A DNA stretch of 64,000 bases, taken from Bryoerythrophyllum caledonicum. Lineage: Eukaryota > Streptophyta > Bryopsida > Pottiales > Pottiaceae. The DNA lies in the NCBI GenBank assembly GCA_963971425.1, contig OZ020521.1, positions 10,557,519 through 10,621,518 of the forward strand, given 5' to 3'. This document shows, piece by piece, positions 40,775-52,700 of this stretch. The position numbers and the translations under genes are program-made. The notes beneath the pieces are model-generated. The model was not told the DNA's origin. It saw nothing but the letters and a program-made list of their open reading frames with translations, and ran no database searches. Numbering within the stretch: position 1 is the stretch's first letter; each line of letters begins with the position of its first letter.

Positions 40775-43700
40775 GTACTACACCTCTGCTATTATTATCA
40801 ATCTGCAAGCAGCCCCTGATTATGAGAGATAATCTTGCTGGTGGCAAGGCAGGCCATTTCAGTAACCGGGGGCTGCTTTTACATCACCTTACTGGACATA
40901 ATGTCAATGGATGTCACAATAGAAGGTTATTATGATCTTAAAGCAGCCCTTGGCTACAGGACATAATCTTCTCCTTCCTATCCAATTGGTGCATGAAGAA
41001 TGGAATTATCTATTATATTCGCTGCACGGTGTCATGTTTTTGTCCAATATTTCATCCCATTTTCATCCATTATTCACATTTATAAAGACTAGTGCAGTGT
41101 TCAAGGATTTTTGCAAGATTTTACCAATGATAGTTACCGATTGCGACGGGTTCTTCTTCTCTACTTTGTTATTGAAGTAGTTTAGAAAGCCCTCTAAAGA
41201 TAGTGTTATTTCACGATGCCAAATCTCATTGTTTGGCAAACGTAACACCGCCCAAAGGAATGAATTGATCTCCTTGTATGATGAGGTTAGCGTGCACTTC
41301 ACACTACAGGTGAGCTACGTGCTTGACGAAGCACTCATAGAGTTTGGCATGGCATTGGAGGCTCTCGCTTACGACCATGCCATCGCCATTCTCGAGCCTC
41401 TTCAACTGGTGCCAGAAACAGAGGCCATGTGGAAGCAGGTACAACATGACACCCTCTTGATATTTTGGTGACAACATCACATGTGCATTTGACAATTGGA
41501 CAAGGATTGAAAAGAACCGCAAGCACCACTTCGTATGAAGAAAATGGAGTGGGCCTTAAACGTACCAAGAAATTATCATATTTTATGACATGTTGTTTGA
41601 GACCTGTGACATAATATTCACTACAATTTGTGACATGTTTTTAGGGCATGCTATGTTCTCTCTACTATTTTTAGAGATGCATATTTGTAGATTGTGTTGA
41701 TGCAAAGATGGTAGGTTTCATTTGGTGATTGGGAATTTGTGTGCAGCTTGCTGATGCAGCTCTTTACCAAAAGGAGTTAGCAGTAGCTGAACGATGTTTT
41801 GCTGCCCTTGGAGATGTTGCAAAAGCTCGTTACATCCACAAGGTATTCAAATATAGCATAAATAATCTATGTCAGTCTGCTTTTCATCACAAATCATGGC
41901 CATGGATGTGCATCAACATTACAATAGTTCATTTATTACACAATCTTTGTGAATACATCAGATGTGCATGCAGCGTTTCTCTAGACAACATGCTTCAATC
42001 TTCTAGGAACAATCAATGAGTTGGTCTTAAGCGTATCCATAAAGGCTTTATTTAAAAAAATATAAGGACTTGTGAATACTTTGTGTATGACTAATAGGTG
42101 AATCAAGCAAAAGATGAGGTTGTTCAAGGAGTTGGGATGGATGGTCCAGATCACTACTCAGTGCGTGCAAAACTTGCTTTGCTGCAACATCAGTGGAAGG
42201 TAATTACATTACTTCAGGCTTTGAGAATATTTACATGTCGTGGATGTAATGCCCTGCGTTGTGCAAATGTTAAACCTTAAAATCATTATCATCGCCGTGT
42301 TGTAGGTTGCGGAGACACTCCTACTCGACCATGGGCAAGTAAATGCAACAATTCAAATGTACATGGAATGCCATAGGTAGAGTTATTCTTTATCGATTGG
42401 CACTTTCTTGTGAGTGTCAAGGTTTAGGAGCCGAACATGAAAATCAATCTATTTTGAAGCCATTTTGGTTAAACTGTCTACCCTCAAAAGGGAAGGTATA
42501 TTCATAAGGAAGTAGGCTCATGGGAGGGAATGAAACAGATAATATATTCACGCTGGTCTCCCTAAGAGACCAGGGTTTGTCTTTTTTTAATTTTAAAACC
42601 CCATTTTCTCATAAAGTTACCAATGTAACAAATATATGGATTAGTGTAATTACAGATGGAAAGAGGCTATCAATGTAGCAGAAAGCCAAAACCACCCTGA
42701 TGCAGCAAGTTTGAAACAAGGCCACTTTGAATGGCTACTGCTCACTGCCCAGGTATAGTTTTGGTGCTCCCTCACAGTTTCATTAGAATTGAGATACCCC
42801 TACCCTTTAAGGACTATGGCCAAATCTGGTCCTCACGTGTCATAGATTATGCTGACCAAATCTATGACTTGTAAGGACCACATTTGGCCATTGTCTTTAA
42901 AAGGTTAAAAGGTTAAGAGTTAGGCGGTGGAAATAGGGAGCCTGGCTGATAGTCATAAATACAAGGCAAAATTCCATTGTAGCCCTTGAGTATTATGTAA
43001 TCTTACCATATGAGGATCCATAAACACATTAATTGCCTAATAAAACTCATAACCAAACTTCTATGCATTTTGTGGAAATATCTAACAACTTGATATAGTC
43101 CTTTGCCATGTAAGTAGATTTATTTACTCAATCTAAAGGTTGTTTGCTAACCTATGCCTTGTGGCCATAGACTTAGTGGTAGAACAAACGAACACTCTAG
43201 AGACTAGAATGCATCTTTCTTTTATCTTCAGGAAGAAGAGGCCGGGAAGGTGAAGGAGGCGGAAGGGGATGTGACTGGTGCCATCACCTTATTCTTAAAA
43301 GGTGGACTACCTGGACTTGCTGCCGATTGCATCAACAACCACCCCTCCTATCCATTTCTAGTAAGTATTTGTTTTTGACCACTAAAATGGTGTCTCAATT
43401 GTGATTATTCCCCATACCTCAAACCTTATGTATTCAATTAGTGTAACTCCTCTATTAACGGAGATTGGCTAATATAACCAATAAGGTGATATCACAAGTT
43501 ACTGAATATCCTTAGCAAGGAGTTATTTGCTTTTGAGTGGGCACTTGTTCTCTAACTTTGGCTCTTTAGATTCAAATCCACTCTAAACATGAATGTGGAA
43601 ACTCAAAGCCTCATTTTGGCAAACATGAAAGTGCCAAAATAATGGATAATTTCTCCCTGAAAACAACATTCTCGCTTTCTAATTGTTGTCATTATTCACC

Positions 43701-46700
43701 TGAGCAATAACTTTGACTTCATTGGATAATCCAGGACAACGTTATGGAGTCCATAGCGAGTGCTCTCATGCAAACAAACATGTTTGAGAAAGTAAGCCCA
43801 AACTCAACTTTATAGATTCTAAACGCTTATAAATTCATGAGGGATCAAAGTACGCAAAGGTTGATACACTTTGAGCATGAAAACAATTATGCACTATCTG
43901 GAAAAAATTGGTTTGTGACAATTTTTTCATACCATCTTAGTGGACTTCGATGTTGACTAACACAAAAAGATCTAGTGCAAATCACAATGTCCACTTTTTG
44001 ACTAATACCTATGCAAAACTGTGGTGATACTGCTCTGACACTCTGGTAATGTATTGAGGCTGGATTACATTGTCAACGTGTGAAGGTTGTGAATGTCCAT
44101 AACCTTTTCTTATAGTGTCTACCCTCAAAAGGGGGAAGTAGTTCCATACTGCTAATCCTTTGTCCACTGGGCATCGACTTAAGGTAAGCCTCCCCATAAC
44201 CAACAAAAACCCACAGCCAACGCCTTAAAAATTGGGGTATATCCAACCCTCTTCCATCCCATTACCACCGACTCACCTCCAAATGGAGGTTTGCTATTAG
44301 TCAAGACCCTTACTTTTGGTCGTTGGTTACGGGGGGTACCTACTGCTAGCCACCCACTAAACATGGCTGCACATTTTGAAAAGTCATAACTAATTCAGTT
44401 TTCATTGAAAAGATATGAAATCACTTGGGTTGGAATTGTAATTCTATTGGCTATCAGTGAAAAATAAAAGTATAATTATCTCCTCTCTCCATATATGCAC
44501 ATTCCTTAACTTGTCGGTTTTAGTGGTGGAACGGATAGACACTCTATTCACGCCGGCCTAGTGACCGGAGTTCTTCTTCTTCGTCTTCCATAGACCTTGA
44601 CAGCCTCTATTTCCATGGTTACTTTGTAGGCGGGTGACTTTCTGGAGAGGTTGGGGAAGTACGAGAGAGCCAAGGAGGCGTACAAGCGGGGCCACGCCTT
44701 CCGCCGCGCCATCGACCTCACGCGCCGCGTCTTCCCCGCCGAGGTGCCCGCGCTAGAAGAGGAGTGGGGCGACTGGCTCGTCTCCCACAGCCAGGTAGTA
44801 CCACATTACGAACCCGGATAACCAGATCACTGACTCATGACATCACTGAACGCGCACTCGAGGTGACTGGCTGCAGGTCGACGCGGCCATCAACCACTTC
44901 ATGGAAGCCGGGTGCAGCAACAAGGCCATCGAGGCCGCCATCGCGTCGCGGCAGTGGTCCAAGGCTGCGCAGATCGTCGACTCGCAGGATATCAAGGTCG
45001 ACATGGGAATTTTTATAAGCAGAACTTCTTTTTTCTCGCCAGTCATCTCATGATTCCTCTTCGTCATCTACTAATTCTTCATCTCCTACTGTGTTTGCTA
45101 GTGCAGAGTGCGTTGCCGTATTGCAAGCGACTGGCGCGTCACTTCGAGACAGCGAAGCAGTACGCGGAGGCGGAGAAGTTTTTCATCCGGGCGAAGCTGG
45201 CGAGCGAGGCGGTGGAGATGTACATTCGCGCCAACAAGTGGGAAGCGGTGCACAAGGTATGACATTGTCTGGATTCTTTTCTATCTCTTTCGTGATTTTC
45301 CAGCTGATGAGGTAGCTAGCTTCACGTAACGTGTAACTTCAGGTGGCCGCGAATCACTTGTCGGAGGCGGAAGCAGCGTTTCTGTACGTGCAGAGGGCGC
45401 GCGAGCTGGAGGCCACGGCGCACTACAAGGACGCGGAGAAGCTGTACATCGAAGCGCAGGAGCACGACCTCGTCATCAACATGTACACCAAAGCGCGCCA
45501 GTTCGACCATGTTATTCAACTCGTCTCCAAGTACCGCCGGGTCACGTTTCTATCCCTGGAATTCTAGTACAAAATCACGTCTAAAACAATCCTAAAACTT
45601 TGTTTCCGAACAATTCAGGCCATCGTAGTTTTTTCCAACATGATCCAGATCTAAGACTCACTTTGCTTCCCCCTTTGTTGCTTCTTGCAGGATGCTCTTA
45701 CAGAGACTCACCTCAACCTTGCGCAACAGCTTGAAAATGAGGGCAAGCCACCTAATAACTTCTCCTCAACTAAAGCAATTCTTCACAGTTGAGATTTCAT
45801 GTTACATTTGGGGACGGACAGGGTCGTTGAGAGAAGCTGAGACACATTATCTGGGTGCGCAAGACTGGAAGAGCACTGTGAAGGTGATCTCCATTGTGCT
45901 GTCCTGGCCTTTCCTCTAGCTAGTGTTCATGAGAAAAATCCATGAGTCAAACTATGTTTAACGGCCAAAGGGACAGGGATTGGCCCATCTAACCAATATG
46001 ACAATATTTGTATAATTTAAAACTTTATTCCTGTTTTTGGAGTGGCACATGTAGATGTACACTACGAATGGGTTATGGGAGGACGCCATGCGCGTGGCCA
46101 AGCTCTTCGGCGGCGTCACAGGCTGCAAACAGGTATAAATCCTCCTTCGCTGACCCCATGAAACATTACATTGCAAATTGATTGATAGTGTGTTGTTTTC
46201 CAGGTCGCATACGCATGGGCTGTGTCGCTAGGAGGAGACGCTGGCGCACAGCTGCTGGTGAAGCTGGGCTTGGTGGAACAAGCGATCGAATACGCCATGG
46301 AAGCAGGCGCGTTTGAGCACGCCTTCGACCTCTGCCGGGCCTCCTTGAAGCACAAACTCCCCGAGGTAAGCGTTTCTTTCTTCACAGAAGATAAAGCAAT
46401 CTGAGAGGGTCACAGATCATCTTTTGCACTTGGAAACCATCATGGAAATCAATTCATCACTGTAACAGTTTTCATATGACAACTACATTTTCATGGTTAA
46501 AGAGGGCCAATCAATGGTGAATTGAGCTCCATCATCCCTATGGTTTCCAAATGCAAGAAAACCCCTGCAATTGTATTGATTGCTCAATTTGTGTCAACCA
46601 ATTTTTAAAAGAATGTCAGAATAACACACAGAGTATGCAATGAACGCTCCTTGCATACTTGGTCAAAATCATGCAGCGCACAATACATGGCTTAATGGTA

Positions 46701-49700
46701 TTGATCTTTCAATCCTACACATGATCAATTGTGCGCTATGGCCCAACCGCACATTCACAAATCTTTAAGTAGATCTACATCTACCGCAAACTAGACTGAC
46801 GAGAAAAGTCCCTTGAAAAGCCACTAAAAACTCTTCCGAGTGGCAGTAAAAGTGACGGTAAAATTCGCATGAGAATCTACGCCACGAAGAAAACATCACC
46901 GCTCTCCACACTTTTGCTCAAGATTCTTGCGAAAGTGAAGTAGATTTCACACCGGGACGTAGCCCAGGGGAAAAGCAATAAGATGGACCTCTAAAACATC
47001 TACACACGCTTCCGAGATGGACCTGTTACAGAACTAAAAAAAAAGCTTCCGAGTCAGAGTAGGCTCAACGCTAGAATTCGTGCGGATCCCAAATCACGAT
47101 CTACCCTGCAAAGAAAAGAGATCAGTAATCTCCTGCGAAGGTGACAGAAGATTGGATTTCACAGCTAACAGGACGTAGGCTCCCGAAGAAATGGTCCTCC
47201 GGAAGTGAAGTTGGATTTCGCAAAGAAAGCTCCCGGCTATGGCGTCTAGCTGAAGCACCACCACGAGGGGCTGGGCTTCGGCTTCCTGTTAGAGTTCCGG
47301 CCCACGTGGCCGCTCCCTTGCCCACCCGACGAGTTGTTATTCCCCAGCTCCGCCGCGGACCCCCCCTGGCGCTCCCTGCTGGCCGCGCTGAACATGACGG
47401 TATAATTCGCGTCGCCCGCGTCGCTAGTGTTCCAGTCCCCGAACTTGGGAAGGTGGCTAGCACCCGCGTGCTCCTCGTTCACATTCCGGGGCGCCCTCCG
47501 CGTCCCGGAGCCACCACCAGTAGCGCGCCCGCCAGTGCGCGCGGCCCGGCTCTCCTCGCTGCTGCCAGCTCGCCGCGGCGGCTCCGGCACGTCGCGCTCA
47601 CCAGCGCCCGCGACACGCCGCGGCCCGTGCGCGCTGCGCCCACTCCGCGGAGCAGCCGCGGAGTCCTCTGCCGCCGAGTAGGCGGCGGCGGCCGCGCCGC
47701 CTGAACCCGAGCCCGAGCCTGAGCCCCCCTTCCCAGCTCCCGTGCGCGCCAGCGTAAACACCTCCGTGAAATTCCCTCCGTTCCCTCCAAACTTGGGCAC
47801 ATGACCCGACATCGCTCCCCGAAAACTCAACCTCACCGCAACTCCAAAGAATCCCACCCACTTCCCCACACACCACACACACACTTCCTCTCACGTCACT
47901 AGCGTCATCACCACCTTCACACGTATCCCCTGATCTCCTCCACGTCTCCTAGACACAAACTGAGATGATCGAGCGCAGTCACTGGTTTTACGATTCACAT
48001 GTGCTCTGAATGTCTGCCTTCTCTCGACCAGCTCACTGGTATACTTGTTCACCACGCGTGGCCGACTTGCCGCGCCGACAGTGAGGGTGAGTTTCTAGAT
48101 GCGTGCCGGCTGATGGATCGACGAGGGGGTAGTGGCGTCAGAGGTCGCGGAGCGAGTTCCGGTGGTGAGATGGTGGTAGCGGCACGCGGAGATGGAACTT
48201 GATCTTGGTGGAGCTTGGCCCTCACCGTGAGGACCTTGTTCCTTGGCAGCAATAATGAGCGTTTTTGGGAGTGATAGGTTCCGGGGCCTATGGGCCTACT
48301 TGGCCAGTGGTGGCACCACCTGAGTTTATTTCTCTTTTAACCCCATGGAGCTCTCAAGGCTTTAGAGAATCCACGAGAGTCATAGATCATGCGAAACATC
48401 ATCTACACATTTCATTGCGATCTCACTTCATGGAAATCACTCTAGCTCGCCAATGCTTGTATTGATTTTTGGTGGCGTTAGTCCTGATAGATGCCCGTCC
48501 TGCTCCAACTCTCAATTTTCTTCAAATTTGCTTCGGAGGTGGCTTGTAGCACTTACTTCAGGGATACACGTGCCAGAAACTACCCAAAGAATGGTCAGTT
48601 GACCGTACAAGGGTAAAGCCTATGAGCTCATGAGGTCTCGGAAATCTACAAGTGTAAAATCATCATCTACAGAGAGGGTATATTTCATCGTGACCGTATT
48701 TCACGGAAATCAATGTAGTTCGTTCGTTAGACATTCTCACCATGTCTGATGAAAGCGCTTAGATGTACGCATCAGGTTGAATCATCAAAAGGGAATCATG
48801 TTGCAATGAACTAACATATTATATGATATATATTTATTACTTCAAGAATAACCACACATAGGCATGTCGTCCTTAAAGGATTAAGGCCTATGAGTTCAAG
48901 GGGCTTAAAAGATTCTACGAGTGTAATAAAACATGTTGAACATCACCTACATAGAAGATACATTTCATTGCAATTCCACTTCACAAAAATCGTTGCAGGT
49001 CGTTGGTACACATTCTCACCACATTCATTGGAAGTGCACAAATCTACACAAGGGACCCTATGATCTCTAAAACCTTTAATATTCACAACTAACAAGAGTA
49101 TGGCTATAAAAGTGGGCATGTTTCTACCTCCAAATTTGTAGTCGGTTAAGATTTTATGGCTGCGTCGTGTTGTGGCTGAGGGAACGTGTATGCTAGTATT
49201 TGTATTCACCCTAAATGAAGTAAATCCAACCATATTTGGAACATTGGAAAAGCACAAAACTCCGGACAAGCTGGTGCATAAGGTATTCCAGCTGCAAACC
49301 TGTTGGCAAAGCCATCGGGAGTGGGCCCAGGTTTCAATTCACTAATGATAAATTCCACTGACTCAACCAAATGGGAGTGGCCCCGGTTACAAGTCAACGG
49401 CAAAAGGACCCCCTAAAAGTAGGATCAGTTGGGCAAGTGATTAACTTAAGCTTTTGGTGGTACCTGAAGCCTAGAACCTACACCTAAAACCGTCACTTTC
49501 TGGAATGACCGAATACAACCAACAAACCCTCAACCAACTCCTACACCAAGCAGACGTGTATTAAGGGGCCCACGGCGAATTGACCCCCTCGTTGGGAGTT
49601 ACTCGAGGTGGGCCCTATTTAAATTTCCCTCTTATTTTGGGGGGTCCAGAGGCTTTTTTGGATTTTTTTTGACGAATTGGGGCCCATGGCTATTGTTTAT

Positions 49701-52700
49701 CCATTAGGACTTTCCCTTGCTATAATTAGGGCCCCATCCAAATGCAAAATAGTGGCCAAGTTTGGCCCCACCACCTCGTGGCCACCTCGGGTAACTCCCA
49801 ACGAGGAGGTCAATTTGCCCTTGGCATATTAAGGGCCGCTTCACACTATGCCCAAGTCGAGTGACCATCCGTCAAAATGAGTGGCCAAACTATGGCGAGA
49901 GGCCAATCTTTTTTGCCAAAAAAATACATTAAATAATATAGATTGAAGGTTTGGCCGGTCATGGTGTGAAGCTCCAAAGGCCAAGTCCAAAGTCCAAAGT
50001 CCAAATCCGATATCATTACGCCAAAAGAAATCAGCCAAAAAATCAGCAAAAAAATTCGGCCTCTTTCATCTAGCGGTCTAGATCTTGTCAGTTTTTGATT
50101 ATTTTATAAAAATAATCGACGGACTCTCGATTGTAGTTTGGATCTGCTACAATGGGCGACCCAGGTTTTGCTTGAGAGGCTGTCACTTTGGCTTCAAAAC
50201 AACTCAAAAGTGTTGCCATATAGGACGACGGCCTTTGGAGTTTGGGCACAAGTGTGTAGGCCCAAAGTCCGGACTTTGGCCATTTTAGTAATCTCATTGG
50301 TGGAAATCGATAGCCACTCGACTTGGCCACCAAGTGTGACGCAACCCTAAGGTAGAGGCACCCAATTCCGATCACTTAAGCGAGTTGGGGACTCAAATGA
50401 CATTGTATGTAAAAAACATTTATGTAGAAAGATGCGGAATTAGGAATGAAACTCGATAAAAAAAATTCAAATTGAATCACAAAGATTTGAAATTGATATA
50501 GAATTTGAAAGCCCAAAAACCACCGGAGCCCATAATCAAACTCTAGAGTAGGTGAGATTTGGTGCCCTCCTTCACCCAATGCCAATAAGTGAGAGTGAGT
50601 AAAAGAGAGAAGACATGCCATGGATAATCAACTCATGGAGGGTATCCAATGCCGATCGGCCTTGTTCGGCTTTCGAGGCAAGGTCACCAATGAGAGCTCA
50701 ATTGAGGGGGAGCATCCCAAAATTGCACACCTCATGACCCAATGCCAATAATGATTGTTATTTTCAGATTTTAAGTTCTCGGTTTGGGGTCACTTCATGC
50801 ACCATTTCATGCATTTCCCATTTTCATGCATCATGCCATGTATACTCTACTGATAGGAATTGGGTGGCCGATCAAAATTGGGTGCCTTTACCTTATAATG
50901 TGGTTAGAGCATCCCCACATGTCCGCAAACCCAACGGACAAGGTGAGAAGTGGGCTAGGTAGGGTAGCGATGCCTTCGGCCGGTAAAGCAAAACTCCGCC
51001 CATTCCATTGTCAGGGGCCAACCAACGGTATTTCACGCTCGGCAATGAAACTTCCGGTGCGGGCATACACAAATGGGGAATAGATTTTTCACGAGTTCTC
51101 GACACTCTTATGAGTGCAAAGGTTGATGAAAGCAGCCATTGGCGGGTAAGCGGTGGGACACATGCCGGACCCTATCTACACCGCGCTATATTTACCCCCA
51201 CCCCCACCTCCACACCGCGACGAGGGGCTCTATGGGTGGAGATGCTCTAAGATGAATGAAGATCTATGTTATTTAGCGTGGACGTACATGTCCTCCTTCC
51301 TAAAACTTTGTGATTTCGGGGTGTTTGGTTCTATGTCTTTCTCAATTCATGTAAGAATGTGGTGAATCCCAAAATACTCAAATATTAGGCAGCATCACGG
51401 TTCCAGGCTCCCTTCGAACATCTCTTCAGGAATTAAGCCCATTTCCCTTCCATAAAAATCTGGTAAAGCAAAGACCACGGTTATAGGCACCTCACAACTT
51501 GGTCCTGGACATGATTTGGAGGTAAACCTAAAAATACACAAACCCCGGAAATGGGCGCCCACGTGTCAGCCCCTCCAGTGGGCTCCCTCCATTTCTCCCT
51601 AGAATGTGCAGCCAAATTTCCAGTTGTAAAATCTAGAAGATAGTACTTTCATGGCCGGTTATGGGTGTCCATCCCCTTGACTTTGTCAATACCTACTAAG
51701 TTACTTGTGAAATCCTATTGAAAAGTTCTCCCCTTTTCTCTGCAGTAAAGGTCTTCTTTCTTTGTGTAAATTTTTTTTTTTTAAAAATCCTATTGAAAAC
51801 ATGAGGAGACACGGCGAAAGCGCCGAGCATGCCAAGTTGGATGGCATGTGCCAGCTCTGGCTTTTCTAGATGGTATCTTCTGGTCACTTGAGGGTGAAGT
51901 TCAAAATACAATAGGACAAACAGCTCTTTTTATGGAGAAAATAACGAGGTGCACAGTGCTTTGGTTGAGTGGAATACATGGTTTCTTCATTTTCAGTAAT
52001 AAAGAATTATGACATAGTAGGGAAATACCATTTGGTTCTGGGCGAGTTCACGTGAAGGATTTCACTTGGCTTTGTTGGCGTGGCATACACTCATCCCTCC
52101 CATAAATCTAGCGCCGGTGGATGGAGGTGGTAAGAACTTAGTCGAGGTCAAAAGTTAGTGGTGGCTTTAGTAGAGGACTTGGTAACTTTCAGTACAATTT
52201 CGTCTCCATCCACCTACTGTCATTTCTTGAAATGGGCCTAGCATCAAGGGCTACGTCAGGTGGCATGTGAAAATGTCATATGACAAGGCCGACTTGAGTT
52301 GGTCCTCTCGTACCCTGTTCACAGGCAATTTGGATGGTTGAAAAGCTCAAAAAGTGTTTAAAAACCATTTAAAACAGTCTTGAAAGGAAGATGGCAGCTC
52401 ATGTGAGGATTATGGCACTATTGTAATTAAATAGTGATTTTGTTGTTATTGAATAGTGACATGTGAAGGAATAGTAGCAGTGTTGAGTGATGTAGTGATA
52501 TAGTAATTGATTGGTCTCAAAAACATAAAACAACAACATCATCTACCAATTATGTGCTTTAATTCTCAGACACGTCAGCACTAGTTACATGGCAACACTA
52601 CACTGATTTTGATGTTTAGTGTCATGGGTAGTAAATGACTTGTAAATGTCAGTAAAAATATTCATCAATAAATTGTAATGACCATTACTGACCATAAGTG

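Noticed and set aside
44519-44575. tRNA-like text (GGTGGAACGGATAGACACTCT) before exon 25
   Set aside because: No complete cloverleaf, anticodon stem or T-arm can be drawn. Related text recurs at 43.2 and 33.3 kb, so it looks like a dispersed repeat.
47141-47704. 187-codon plus-strand frame rich in Arg, Pro and Ala
   Set aside because: It is the GC-rich shadow of the RIN4-like gene on the opposite strand, which carries recognisable motifs; the plus frame carries none.
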